Assembly: GCA_000231825.2 (NCBI GenBank)
Contig: JH720354.1
Location: forward strand, 162,965-226,964
From: Tetrahymena elliotti 4EA
Taxonomy: Eukaryota > Ciliophora > Oligohymenophorea > Hymenostomatida > Tetrahymenidae
DNA length: 64,000 bases
Reading direction: 5' to 3'
The notes under the pieces were generated by a model, which was not told where the DNA came from, did not search any database, and worked only from the letters and a program-made list of their open reading frames with translations. Of the stretch, positions 12,329 to 26,188 are shown in pieces. Both the position numbers and the translations under genes were made by a program. Positions within the stretch are counted from its first letter, which is position 1, and every line of letters starts with the position of its first letter.

Positions 12329-14458
12329 GATATTGCTTAGAGCTACTCAAGTTAACTGTATCTTATTTAGCAAAAAGATTCCTTTTATTTGATAAAACTA
12401 TTTATAAAAATAAACATATTATTATTATTCTAAGTAAATATGCTGTTAAGTAGAATACATGAATTTTATGATAGGACAACCATAAAAAAATAGCTTAAAA
12501 TGATTGTATATATCAGAAATCTTTAAGATTTTCTTCCATTTTTCTGATTTGCTAGTAAAAATTTATTCATGATATTTATCTTTACTAAACTAAAAGATTT
12601 TTTGATTTTAACAATCTTAATAAAACAATATTTATAAGTAATTAATTATTACCTAAGTAGTATTAAATTAAATCATAAACAACCTAAAGCTAGTAAATAA
12701 AATTAATACTCTATTTCATTTAATTAGTTAGTTTCTATCACATTTAATTTATAAAATATTTTAGACATAAGAATTTAATCATGATAACAGATTAAGAATT
12801 TTCTAAATTATTTTTAGTTAAATTCTAAAAATGTGGAGATTTTTTAATTTTTCGTATTTTATTAGCTGGAAAAATTATCATTTTATTAACATATTTCTAA
12901 ATAAAACCTAAAATACTTCTTAAAATATGTAGTATTTTTATTTTTTAATGAAAAAATAACATTAAAAATATCTTTTCAAATGATAAATTAAATTAAAACC
13001 AATCATACATAGTGTTAAAAATTTTCAAGTATGATATAAATATTTATAATAGATGGATGCCATTTGTCTAATTATTTAAGAAATCATAATTTCAAGATTC
13101 AATAATATAATTAATATATAGAATATTTTTAAAATAAGATAATTTTATTTAAAAATTATTTCATAAAATAAGTAATATTTTATCAAGATAAGAATAACTT
13201 TAGTTATCTATGCTAATTACTAAAAATAATTTTTTGTTTTTCTCATAATAAAATTAAATTAAAAAATATAGTAAAAGGATAAGAAGGTAAAATGATTGAT
13301 TATTGTAAAATATATTTCTAAAATGATGAAGCTAAAATTGACTAAAAAAAGATTTAACAAATATTAAAATTATTCAAAGGATTTTGTATAAAAGATTTTT
13401 AAAGAGATGTCAATATTTTCTTAAGTTAGAAAATAATATTATGAAAATACGTCACTATTTTGAAAATCAAAAGTTTTAAAAAACTGACTCATTTAGCGTA
13501 CGTAATAAATAATTAACAATTGTTTATGTGATAAAAAAATCAAAAACAACTATTACTATGAACGCATTAATAATTATATTACTATTATCTTATTATAACT
13601 ACTGGAAATATTACGTATGATTTCATAGTAATCTCTTTAAAAAAATATGCATATTCACATTATTAAATAGAAAAAGTTTTCAAAGTTTTTAATACTTCAA
13701 TACCCAACAATGATATTTGGGATAAACAAATAAAACACTATTTCAAATCAAGCTCTTTCATTTTAAAAATTTACAATTGTTTATAAAATCTTATTTGTTT
13801 AATCAATCTAAAAATTAACTGTTCAAGGCATATGTGTATTTTATTCCTTTTTTTGGTTTGACTAATTTTTCAGAGTTATTTTAAATTATCAATTTTAAGC
13901 TTCAAAAAGGAAATAAACTCTTTTATAACATAATAATTTTTATTAGTGTATACAACCCACATATTTTTTATCTTGAAATATTAGAAAATATTTAATTTTT
14001 ATTAGTAGATTTATTAAGAGGAATATATATTGTAATTTAGATGATGCAGCAAGCAGTTTATCTTACGCATCTATAAATATAAAAGTAGAGCTGATTATTA
14101 TCAATCAGATACTAAATCTTAATCGAATTGTTTCGAAGATTGTATCATAAGAAATATTTGATTTGAATTTCATCAATAATCAGGCAAAAAAAAGAGTATG
14201 CTTTTTGATTAATTTAATAAAATTCATCATGTAAGCTTATATTTATATTATGTATCAAGAATCATTTAATTTATTTGTAGGCTGAAACGAATAAAAAGTT
14301 TTCTAATATGATTTATTATAATTTAAATAAATCTTGTTATTGTCTTAATAATATAAATCAAAGAAAAAAATTTAATTAAAAAACTTGACTGATAATCAAT
14401 CAATCAGAGCAAAAGTAGCTAATATAATAAAATTACAAAATAGCAAAGAAGATTCACA
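12329..14458. other. Divergent intergenic region
   Basis: About 2.1 kb between the minus-strand CNNM gene and the plus-strand SerC-like gene. It should contain both promoters. It is AT-rich with many poly-A/T tracts. An apparent 69-residue standard-code frame at 14385 is out of frame with the real gene. No RNA gene or repeat recognised. Confidence 0.6.
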
Positions 14459-15601
14459 ATGGATAAGTTACCCTAGTAGTCAGTTGAAGGAAGAAAGTAT
14501 AATTTCAATGGTGAGCAAATTGGATTGCCTTAGGAAGTTCTATAATCAATTTAAGCTGAATGGTATAATTGCTTTGGCGTTGGTCTTACAATGATTGAAA
14601 TGTTTAATAAGAACCCTAAATTCTTAAATTACATAGCCTAAGGTGAAAAAGCTATGAGAAATTTGCTCGGAATTCCTGCAGAGTTTAAGATCTATACAAT
14701 GCATGGAGGTTAAGCCTTATAAATTGCTGCTATCCCTCTCAATTTGTTGGATAAAAAGGACACTGCTACCTATATTAACTCTGGATATTGGAGTTAAAGA
14801 GCTATTGATGAAGCTAAGAAATATGTACCTAATCTTAATATCACCTAAAATCTTTAGCTCACTTCTGGAGCTAAGAAAATTACTTTGGTTGATCAAGAAC
14901 CTTTATCAGCAAACACTGCTTATATCCACTATGTTTCTGATGAACCAGCTGAAGGAATAGCTCTAAACATTTAGCCAAGACGTTAAACTACTATTGCTCC
15001 TAATGCTTTAATGGTAGCTGATCTCTCAGCAGATTTTTTAACAAGAGAAATTGATTGGTCATAAATAGACATTGCTTATGTAAGCAGCGAATATTAAATA
15101 GGTATAGCTGGATCTATTTTCTTGATTATTAGAGAATCAGCTATGAGAACTCCTCATCCCTAATGCCCATATATGATTGATTATGCTGCTCTTAAGGCTA
15201 CAGATGGTCTCCCAAATACCCCACCAACTTTCCCTTAATACATGAATGCTTAATTCTTTTTATATGCAGAAAAAATTGGAGGAGTAAAGGAAATTTAAAA
15301 GAAAATAAATTCTTATGCCAATCGTATATATGCTGAACTTGATGCACACCCTCTTGTATATCAAAATAAAGTTTCTGAAGAATTCCGTTCAAACACTCAC
15401 ATAGTTTTTAATGTTTTAGGAGTTTAGCAAGATGAACACTTCTTAGAAGAAGCCAACAAAAGAGGTATAGTAGGATTACAAAATAAAAGAGGTTAAGGTC
15501 TTAGAGTATCATTAGGATTAGCAACAACTGATGAAGCAATAACATCTTTAGTATCATTCTTACAAGAATATGCAACTAAAGTATCTCAAGCTTCAGTTTG
15601 A
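14459..15601 (+). CDS. Phosphoserine aminotransferase (SerC) homologue lacking the PLP lysine
   Basis: A single exon of 380 residues, about the usual SerC length, aligned along its whole span. Recognisable parts are YNFNGEQIGLPQEVL at the N-terminus, VGLTMIEM, MHGGQALQIAAIPLNLLDKK, INSGYWSQRAIDEAKKYVP, and GVQQDEHFLEEANKRGIVGL with GLRVSL at the end. In active enzymes the PLP lysine sits in a motif of the form YAGAQKNIGPAG. Here the aligned stretch is YVSSEYQIGIAG, so Lys is replaced by Tyr212 (codon 15092-15094). The HR of the substrate-binding SHR motif is also absent (MFNKNP), and the glycine-rich cofactor loop is altered. The ring-binding Asp (ADLSADFL) and the Trp of GYW remain. The frame is intact and the fold likely normal, so a non-catalytic or changed function is likely. 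The ATG chosen is the first giving a normal N-terminus. Confidence 0.9.
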
Positions 15602-18600
15602 TAAAAATAATGCAAATTTCAAAAAAAGAAATCAACTAATTAAATTAATTAAGACTCTAAATAAGATTTAGTAGATTTTTAATATTTTTGTAGCCAAATA
15701 TCCATTAATTATTAGGCTTCTCTTTAAATAAAAATAAATAAGTTTACAAATCTTAGAAATAATTATTATGGTTAATAGTATTGAGTATTTTAATATTAAT
15801 AAATTCTTCAAGTATGTCCATTTATTCACTATCTATTTGCCAAAACAACTTTTTATAAATGACAATTAGATTTTATTTTTCTTGTTCTCATACTTTTTTT
15901 TTAATTTCAAAATTTTTTATGAAGTCAGATTTAAAATTTTTCTTCCAAATATTTTGATTCTAATTTTAAAACTCAAAAAAAATTTTACAAGAGAATTTTC
16001 TTGAAAATCTTTTATTTGCTTATGAATGTACTAAAGTGAAACAAATAAAAAGACCACAAGTTAATTATAGACTAATAAGATTTTAATATTTTTCAAAAAA
16101 TTTAATGTGTATTCATTAATGTTAACTATTTAATCGAATTATTAATATTTTTATCAATTTGAGATTTAAATTCAAGAACATTAAAAAATCAAAGAATTAA
16201 TTTTATAAATTATAGAAACGTGCAAGCTAATTAATTTAAAAATAAATAACTTACTTGAATCAATTTTAAATCTTTACTTTTTTTTTTAAATTTAATATAA
16301 AACGATTGCAAACAAAAAAGTAATTTTAAAATTTATCTTTTATTTTTTAGAAAAATGATGAAAAAATTATTTTCTATTCATCTATTTAATGTATTATTCT
16401 TATAAAAGTAGATAAACATTTAAACAGACATACTTAATTCATTCTGAAAATAAAAAATCATAAATTATTTCTATGAAAATGTTAATAAATTAAATTCTTT
16501 TGTCACTTAAAAAACTAAATAAATTGTAAAAATGAGTAATCTTTTTACTATGAATAAGAATAAATAATAGTTTTAAAATTAAGACTTCATAAATATTTAA
16601 TTATGTAAATTAATTTTTTTAAATTTTTTGTATTGAGATCCAAATTTCATAATAATACTGATAATCAAAAATTTATTATGATTATTAGTTAATAATTGAT
16701 GAGAGGAATATATAAATGAAGGATTAAAAAATATTGAAAAAACAAATACTAAAGCTAGGAGAACACTCATCCATTAAAGAATTGTTCTGTTTTATTCTAT
16801 GATTTATGTGCTATTCTAAGGATTAATAACTAATTTTCATAGATTTGAATATCATTTAAATATTTTATGATTAAATTTTAGCAAATAATGCGATATTTGA
16901 TATGTATAATTTCTCTTTTAGAGAGACTTCTTTTCAGTAATTTAACTTATAAAAAAGAGGAAAATTTTTTAATATTTGATCAAGCTACTATTTTATTATA
17001 TGTTTAAAAGCTGTCTAGAGTTCTTTTTTGCTCTTTAAAGGCAGAGTATATCAAAAAATTATTCAAAATAATTAATCAAGTATGTTAAAGTGATTTTATA
17101 TTTCCTTTTAATACTGAATGAAAAGTAAAAAAGCTTCTTAAGTAGGGAATAGATTGAAATTAAAACATTTAACAGCATGCAAATGAGAAAAATGTTAAAA
17201 TACTTTTGCACTTATTTGTTTTAAAATGAAAAAGATTAAAAATTCTGTATTGGATGATAAATATTGATCTGTCAATTACTTTTGATAGAGTTGATTGATC
17301 TTTAGTTGGTTATTGATTCTGTGTTGTATTTTTTTCTTTTATCAAAGTGATTTTGGTAAAAATGAGTTGGTTTGTGAAATATTTAGTGTTATATTAATTC
17401 AATGTCGTCATATGATAATTACATACTATCAATCAACCTATTGACTAATTATAACAATAATATCTTTTAAAAAATAGACAATAGAGTGATTGATTTGCGA
17501 GTTAATTAATCAACTTGAATTTGGAGTGTTTTTATATCACATTAATTATCATCAATTAATCAATAAAGAGCTTCTTTGTGGTTTAATAATTTATACACTC
17601 GTAAATAATTTAGTTTTAAAAATGTAAATTTAACTTAACTTTTTTTCTGATTCATATCTTACTAACTATTTTCTCCACGGCCATAGAATTTAGAGTTTTA
17701 AATCCTTAAATAAAAATTTTTTTGTTTCATCTTTTTTGAAATTTAATTTTGTTAATATTATAAAGTTATATTAAAATATATTGATTAGATTGTTTATTAT
17801 ATCAGCCAAAAGTCAAAGTAGAATGATAAATTCAACATTTTACTTTTACAATTGAAGGAAGCAATAAGCAAATCATCAAATTATATTGAATATTTTAATA
17901 AAATTAATGAATAACAAAATGTTATTGTATTTTTGGAAATTGTAAAAGAAAAAATGATAATAATTAGAAATCCATAAAAACAGGATTTAATTTATTTTTG
18001 CAATATAATTATAAAAAATGTTTCTAGTAAGTAAGGTATCTCATTTTGTTTACATAAGATTCAATTGAATCTAAGAGTACTAAATTTTTTATCTTGATAG
18101 ATAGATTGCTTTCTTTTTTACTATTTTAAATTACCAGTTTTACCGCTATAATCCTTTTTACATTGATAGAAAGAATAAAAACAAATTTTGATTTTGTAAT
18201 TATTATTGATTAAAATTGGAGTGTTTTTCTCCCCAATTTGATTTAAATATTTCCTTTACCTAATCAAAGGAAAAATTTATAAAAAAACTAATAAGATAGA
18301 TTTTTGTCTTAAACTAAACAGGATATTTGTTTTCTCTTGTTTATAAATTATAAAATATTAGTAGGAGCTGACTGTTATTTGTAAACATTTAAAAGCTTTC
18401 TGCCGTTTTTAGACGTATTAAATTACAAATATTGCTTTTTTAAAATTTAAATTGCCATACTTTAATTAAATAATGACATTTTTAAATTGATTCAAGAAGA
18501 TCAAGTGAATATTAATTTAGAATAGTTTTAAGTCATCTTATCAATAGAAATATTGGCAAGTAAATTTTTTGAAAGAGAAAGGAATTTAGTTAGTAATGAT

Positions 18601-19010
18601 AATTCATTTAAAATGGAAAGCAACTGAATAATTTGCACTTATTTTTTAGAGAAGGTTGTATTTGTTTCAATGCTGTTACAATTTAAAAATTCGTGAAAGT
18701 GAAATATCATAAAAGTGATTACTGTGTAATTATTTAAAATTTAATAATCAACTAATCCCTTCAATTTGATGAGATAAATATGCTAAAATATATAAGATAT
18801 TGATTGAAACTAACAGAGTAATAATATAAATATTTATTTTTATTCTTGGATAATTAAAATTAATTCATTGAAAATAATAATTATTGTGATTGATTATTTG
18901 ATTGATTGATTGATTGCTAAGTTTCCTATAATTATGTTTTTGGAAACACTAAATTGAATTAAAACTAGATTTGAAATTATTTGATAGATTTCTGAAATTA
19001 AACGCCTTTT
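15602..19010. other. Long intergenic region, gene-poor
   Basis: About 3.4 kb separating the 3' ends of the SerC-like gene and the minus-strand gene that ends at 19011. It is extremely AT-rich, with a short GATT repeat near 18888-18916. I found no frame in the ciliate code with protein-like composition, no tRNA-like structure and no transposon feature. Confidence 0.55.
18888..18916. repeat. GATT microsatellite
   Basis: Short imperfect tandem GATT tract in the long intergenic region. It is a simple repeat with no visible function. Confidence 0.8.
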
Positions 19011-20516
19011 TCAGTTGTTGATTTCAGAGAGATTTTAAAATGTTGAAATTTCTTATTAATTGAAAGGAGTGGGGGATATTTTACTAGATAATTCTTAAGA
19101 AAAGAATGTTTTAGTGTCTTCAATACTCATGCAAAGATTATAAGTTGATGACGAGGATTTAGTTTCTTCAGTGTAATTATTAAGAAACTTCGACTATCTG
19201 TTTAATGGCTCAGTTGATAGTGAGGAGAAATCAAACTATTTTTAATTGGTGTTTTTTTTTTCTGGTGTTTGAATAATTAGATTATTATAGTAATAAGTAT
19301 TTTCTTGTATTGAATTTTGTGTCGTGTTGTTTAAAATTGAAAAGTTGTTTTAAATCAAAATTTGATTTTAAGTTTTATTCAATTTCATACTTAAATTTTC
19401 TTCTTGCATTAATTCATCATCTTTTTCCTCTATTTCCATTTCTTCACTACTCATAAATTAAGATAATTAACTAAAATTGAATAACACTTCTTAACAAGAG
19501 GTATCACACTGGCTCAGGACTTACTCAGGAATTTGAGTTTTGACAATCTTAACAAATAATAGAAAACAGTTTTTAAAATTTTCTATCCATTCATGAGATT
19601 AGACATTAGACAGTAATTCTAAATTTCCAAATTTGGAAAAATCAAACTCAACTTCGTACGAATACTACAAGAGCTTTAAAATTACGTGAGCAATTATTTC
19701 ACTAGAATAGTTGTTGAATAATTCTTCATGCATCCAATAAATTTTTATGCAGTTTTAAATAGCTGTAAAATCATTATCAGTAAGATCATCTACGGTCTGG
19801 ATGATTTTTAATATTTGAGCAAAAGAGGTATTTTCTTGCTTGAGTCTCTCAGTTAATTCATTTTTATTTTACAAAATAAGACCTTGCAATAGAGAGTGAA
19901 TGCTATCGAATTCTTCAAAGTAATTATTTACTTATTAATTACTTGTAGAATATGTATCTAAGGAAGGGAAATTAGGAACTTTCATAGAATAAATGCTATA
20001 ACATTGAAAATAGATACTGTCTTCTTATTCATCATTTGGATTATATTTTATAAATCTTGCTAAATCAGAAGGAGCTTTCAAATTAGCTTCAGGAAAACAA
20101 GCTTAATTAATAGCAAATGCGATAATAAAGTTAGAGTATTCTTTGAAATTTGGTGCTGTGTAAGGTAATAGATAAGAAAGTAAATAAATGCAATGTTCAG
20201 ATGCCTCTAAATTGTTGATTTCTAATTCTTCTATATATTCAATAGCATTGTAAACAACAATTTCTCTAATTGAGTTTATTTGATCTTAAGAATAAGGGAG
20301 ATGATTTTATTAGTCTTTTGAGCATAGTTAGTGAGCACTTATTTGCGATTAATCATTAAGAGTTATCATTAAGTAGTGTTATTATTCAGATGCGCTAGTA
20401 GGAAATTTGGACTAATTTTTATTCATTTTGTTGCAAGTTTCTTGTTAAAAATTAGTATCATGTTAATAAGGGCAAGGTTTGGAATGTGGAGGCTGTTGAG
20501 AGCTATTTAAATCCAT
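19011..20516 (-). CDS. Unknown ciliate protein, 501 residues, intronless
   Basis: One uninterrupted minus-strand frame from ATG 20516 to TGA 19011-19013, 502 codons. I do not recognise a domain. Residues 1-70 are Gln/Ser/His-rich and likely disordered. Residues of about 80-350 are mixed hydrophobic and charged and look like an alpha-helical folded region, with segments such as VVYNAIEYIEELE, CIYLLSYLLPYTAPNF and FNNYSSEIIAHVILKLLQ. The last 150 residues are again Asn/Gln/Ser/Glu-rich. No signal peptide or membrane segment is seen, so a cytosolic or nuclear protein is likely. The Gln-rich content comes almost entirely from TAA and TAG codons, which is why standard-code reading breaks the gene. 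Real coding status is supported by length, composition and a consistent frame. Confidence 0.75.
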
Positions 20517-22099
20517 TTAGATATTTTCTGTTATGTGGATTTGAAATTTATTTTTTTGTTTTAAAGAGAGAGTGATTTACCAAATTTAGCAAGTTGAGTT
20601 TTTTTTATTTAGAATGAATGACAAATAAAAGCGTATCTTTTTATCACTCCAAAAATTTTGTTGTTTTAATTGAATATTTTTTTTTTATTTGTTATATTTT
20701 TTTGCAAGTCTATTAAATAAAGTTTTTGATTACAAAATAATGTTTGATTCCTGTATCTTTATTCTTTTTTATTTACTTAACTACATTTTCCCAATTCAAT
20801 AAAATTAATGTTGTTTGTTGATAGAAAATTTATCTAAACAGATTATCAATCAATTTATTATTTTTTATGTCTATTTTTCTCTTCAAAGCTTAATCAATTA
20901 TTCTATTAAATATGCAATTCGATTGCTTTAAACAAAAGATTTTTTAAAAAGTAAAATTATGAAAAAAATAGCTCTCTTTTGAGGGAAAAAAACACATCAA
21001 ATTTTCTCATCAATATAAAAAAATTCGCATTCTATTAATTTAAATAATACTAAATATCTCCTTTTTACTTCCAGAATAGTATTTTAATAGTATCCATTCT
21101 CAATTATCTACTGCAATTATTTTAATTCATAAAATCATTCTATTTAATGTTTTTTCATGATCTAAGCCAAATAATTTATTTAATCTTTTCGAATTCACAG
21201 TTTTCATAATATTTTCAAACTTAAAATTTAAATTTAAAATAAATTTTTAAATATATGCTAATTCATTTCCATTAAATTCCTCGAACAAAATAATATCTCT
21301 TTGATAGTAGTCAGAAGTAGATTTTTATGTTATTTATATATAAAACAATTAAATAAAGGAATTTATATTTAAATTCTAACTAAATTTGATCATTTTATTA
21401 TATAAAAAGTAATTGAAAATACTGGAAAGTCACCAATACCATAAAAATTATAAATTTATTTTTTACATCAGAAACTATTTAAATAAAGTAAAAATTCATT
21501 TATTATACTATTAAAATTCATGAACTCTTCATTTACTGTCCAAAAACTTAATAACTTTGAAAGAAATGTAAGGTCATTTTTTTTTGCAGTATTTCATTCA
21601 TTTGCAATATTAACAATAGAACCAAAAGTTTTTAAATATTTATTATGGTATTAGAGTATCATAATAGATAAAATATCAAGAAAATCATTATTAAGTTTGT
21701 CTTTCATTTTTTAAAATATAATAAAATAGTGTAAAAGAGAGAATAAATTAGAATTTTAATAATAGATTTAACTAAGTTTAGCTGAAATCTAAAAAGATGC
21801 TCCTATTAAAATAATGAAGTCAATAGATCAAATATGCAAAAAAAAATTACAAATTGTAGAAATGATTTTAAAAGAAAAGTATTTTTGCTCAAAAGATGCA
21901 ACACAACATCAAATGTGAATAAAAATATTTATGATTATCTTTGAATAAAAGCAGAGTATAAATATTTTTTTATATAAATAAATAATAATTAAAATGGAGT
22001 GAGAGTTTAAAATAGTTATAATATCATGATCATGTTCAAAAAATTGTTTAGTTTTATGGGAAAAGTAAAAGATGAATGAGCTAAAAACAAAAAATTTCA
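20517..22099. other. Intergenic, AT-rich
   Basis: About 1.6 kb between two minus-strand genes: promoter side of the 19011-20516 gene and 3' side of the 22100-25132 gene. Mostly A/T runs; nothing else recognised. Confidence 0.55.
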
Positions 22100-25000
22100 T
22101 CATGATTATGTATAATTGACTTGGTAGTTTCTTTATGGGGACTATTTTTTTGCATTTTTACACATTTAGTATTGCTCTTTGCTCATACTGTACAATTAAT
22201 TATTAGAAATAGCTAAAGATGGCAATTTAATATCCTTATTAAGAGTCTCTTAAAGAGTTATATTTGTTATATCGTTTTTTTAATTTTAAATATTTAAATC
22301 AGAAAAGTTTTTTTCTTGAGATATTTTTTAATATTTTTCTTATTACAACTCTTAGAGCTTGCTTTTTGATTCAATTGCTTAATATTTTTTTATTTATTCG
22401 TCTTTCTCTTTCTCATTATCATTATGATCTTCATTCTATATTTCTATTTTGTTAAGTGGTTTTTTGTTATGCATTACTTCCTTAGGAAGTGGTTTTAATT
22501 TATGCTAATCAATTTAAGCTTTACAGCTTTGGATTTCTACTGCCTTCAATTTTTGATTTAACTCATCACAATTACATTCCTGAAGGCAATTTAATCTGAT
22601 TTATGTTTTATCAAATGGCTCTTATTTGTTACTAACCATAGTATAATTTTAATCTCGTTTTTTCATATTTGCATTAAAAGCAGTATATTGAAGCTATATT
22701 GGGCTGGATGGATTATTTTAGTTTGAGAAATCATGTACTGTATAAATAATTTTTTAATTTGCTTAGATGGTATCTCTGGTGCTCTGCTATTCTTCCTCCC
22801 CACTTTAAAAATTGTTGTTAAATTATATATTTTTCTAATTTATTTGATTCTAATGTCTTGAATTGATGGATTAATTTTTATTGTTATTATTTTTTATTTA
22901 TGTTTCTTCATCTAATTTTTATTTATGATAATTGCGCTGATCAAAATGCTTAATTTATTCAATTTATTATTTATTTATTTCCAAATTTTTATCTATCTTA
23001 TGTGTATGTTACTGCAATAACTATTCTTTTGGTTAAAGTATTTATAATAATTGCCATTAATTTTTTCCATTTTAATTGTATTCGTTTATCTTATTTTAAG
23101 TATTTTCTCTATTACTCACATTATCTTGTTTATTTTCTACAAACGCTTTTGCTTTGTTCCCTTTTATATAATTAATCTAGCATATATCCTTACATTTACC
23201 CTAATTGTTTGTCTAATTTGCTTTATTATTATGTTCATTTAAAAAATTTTTCTAAAAGTATTTAGCTTCAACCGAAAAATTTTAATCTTACTCTAAGCAA
23301 TCAAGAGGACGCTCTTAAGAGGTATCACTCACATCGCTAGTGGTTATTTTTAGTTTTTCATATTCTAATTTGTATTTATTCATCCGTTGATTTAAGTTTT
23401 ATTGGCTAGCCTTATTTTTAAATTTTGCATCATTTTTATTCTTTTGTAATACTGAATAATTTTGGTTTAGCTTTGGTAAATTAGTCTCTAAGCTTGATAA
23501 ATTAACTGAGTTCTCTTACTTGATGGCTTCTTATTGCCTGCTCTATTCTAAAGTACTCTCACTTCCATGGCTAATGGCTGAGTCAGGAGATTTAAAAAAT
23601 ATTTTCTTGATATTTTAAAAGCTTTTTTTAATCTAATAAACTTAAGGATGATGTTACTGCTAATCTTATCTATCAAAAGGAGAGCTACTATTCTTAGAAA
23701 GAGGAGAAGTTTTATATAATTTTTAATTTATGTTATTGTTTTACTAATTCAATAACAGCTTTCTTTCTTCACCAGTATTATCTAATGGAACAATCCTTTA
23801 GATTTGCTGGTTTTCATTTTTGAAGTTCTTTTAATTTGAAGGTGAGATAGATTATATAGTACGAAATGGATTCTTTGATAAAGTAGCTTTCAAGTCTTAA
23901 AAATTTTGAGTAGAGAAAATGTTAGCTGTCATGCTCAATTTATTTCCAACTGCTTCAATATGATGATTAACCCTAATTTTTTATGAGGTTTATCGACCTG
24001 CTATATTTATTCTTTAGCTTTAAGTAGCATTCAAATGGCCTGTCTTTTATTAATTAGGATTACATTCAATTTGAGATAATTTAGGAGAAGGGATATTGTA
24101 ATATTCAAGAATGGCTTTATATTGACTTCTCAGACTTTGCTTTTCAGAAGATTTATTTTACTATTGTTACTATAAATTTTCATCTTCATCAAATTATTTC
24201 TACTACCCATCAAAGGAATGTATGCTACGATTTGTAAATTTATATATGTCTTATATTTGAAAAACCCCCTTATTAGCTTCTTCTGCTTCTCCTGCATTAA
24301 TAGTACCTGTATTTAATTTACTATTGTCCTACTTTTATTATTAATAAATTTAATAGTTTATATTTTAAGACTACTTTCTCAACATTTTCATAAATTTTTT
24401 ATTTGAAGAAAATTGAATTATGTTAGATTTCGAAAAGTAAATGGACTTAACAGATGATATTTATTGTTCAATTAACCCATTTTGGTTCAATTTTTACTCC
24501 TACTAAATATCTTTGCATTAACAAATCTAGTTGTTTTATCTCATTTATTAGCAATGCTTTTCATGAATAGTTCTACATCTCTCCTGCCTAGCTATCTCTT
24601 ATTTGCTAAATTAAAAATCAGGACCACACCTAATTTTATTCATAAAGACATCACATTTATTTTATTTCCCATTTTCTTTCTAGCTTGTTGAATCTTTTTA
24701 ATTCTCATTTCTAGTTGAAGCTTTATCCAAATCATCTAAAGATTACATCTAAGAACAAAAATGTTTTAAATCACATAGATGATAGTTAACATGAAACCCA
24801 TCATCCCATCCGCAACTAGTATTTGAGTCTTTGAAAGATAAGTGATTGAGATCTATTTATGTATTTTAATAGTTATCAACAGTAATATCTTCAATTAATT
24901 ATCGTGAAAGGGAGTTATCTTATCTAGAAGAGACAGCCATCAACTTATTGACAGCTCTTTCTTCTTCCGTTAATGTTTAAGCATTGTTCTTTTAATTCTT

Positions 25001-25132
25001 TCTTTGACTTTTATTCTTTTCCTTCTTGACCTTCTTGATGGGTTAAACTTATAATTTCAAAATCATTTTGTTTTCATTTGAAACATTTTATGGTTCTAAA
25101 ATATTCAGTTCATCATTTATTTATTCATTCAT
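22100..25132 (-). CDS. Large Gln/Asn-rich unknown protein, 1010 residues, intronless
   Basis: A single minus-strand frame of 1011 codons from ATG 25132 to TGA 22100-22102, verified codon by codon over much of its length. No known domain is recognised. The N-terminus carries a lysine-rich stretch (PIKKVKKEKNKSQRKNQKNN) that could be a nuclear localisation signal. It is followed by a Trp/His/Cys-containing segment, GWDDGFHVNYHLCDLKHFC, at about residues 105-125, which may be the only compact motif. The rest is strongly enriched in Gln, Asn, Lys and Ser, with scattered short hydrophobic patches, consistent with long disordered regions. No membrane segment or signal peptide. Thirty or more in-frame TAA/TAG codons per kilobase make this one of the clearest examples of stop reassignment in the window. 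Nuclear role is inference only. Confidence 0.78.
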
Positions 25133-26188
25133 TTTTAAATGATAATTTTGAAGTGAGATATTAATATTGGTTAATAAAACCCCAAAAATATATTGAGTAG
25201 AATATTAGATTAATCATCAATATATTAAAATAAGTTTGCTTATATTTATTACTTTTCTGTTAACAATTAATCAATGAATCAAATACATTAAACTTAACAG
25301 TATTTCTTTTTAAAAATTCAATCAATAGATACATAAAATGAGCACCTCACTTTGTTTTAAAATATTTTGAATGAAATCATTCTTATATTTCCAAATTTCA
25401 TTTTAATTTTATTAAATTCTTAAGAATAAATTTAAAAAATATGCTTTTGAAATGAAAGATTTTTGACTAAATATTCAAATAATCTGAAAAAGAATCTACT
25501 AGCTACTTCAATAAAAATTTTTTAAAAAGTTAAAAACATGGTTTTATGAAATTTGCTTACATGAAAACATCTTTTTTTTGATTATTTTTTTTTATTTATT
25601 TGAATTTAAATTAAATACTTTATCACTCATATCTAATTTGATAAAACATAAACCTTATTATAAAACCTAATACAACAAAATTTTAAAACTAAATCAATAA
25701 TTGAGTGAATGAACAAAAAAATAATGACAAATGAAATTAAAAAGACTTTATTTATCTTAAATGATTTAATTCGTTTTATGAAAATTATAGTTGATTTGAG
25801 TGATGTCTTTTATGAATATATGTACAAAATTTGATAATTATTTTTGGCTAAATATTTTTTATTTGAAAGTTAAATTAAATATCTTTTTTAGTCAAGATAA
25901 AAGAATAATTTTTATTTCAAAATAAAATAATATTTTCAATTTTCAAACAAAGAATGCCTTTCTTTCTATATTATTAATAAATATAGTATTTATACTTGTG
26001 TTAAATATGTTGAGATAATTAGGAATTACGAAGGTTTTACTATGATTTCAATCAATGATTTTTTTAAATTTCGTTTGTTTGTTTATTGTTTTATTTTGAG
26101 TTCAAATTTCTTTATAATTATTAATAATCTTAAATCTAAGGATTAATATTTTGCTTTTAATCAAATAGAAATCAAATAATTTACAAAA
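25133..26188. other. Divergent intergenic region
   Basis: About 1.05 kb between the starts of the minus-strand Gln/Asn-rich gene and the plus-strand giant gene. It is the likely site of two promoters. No motif other than A/T tracts is visible. Confidence 0.6.

Noticed and set aside
22371..22373. TGA as the end of the Gln/Asn-rich gene
   Set aside because: It lies in another frame. Codon-by-codon reading keeps the true frame open to 22100.
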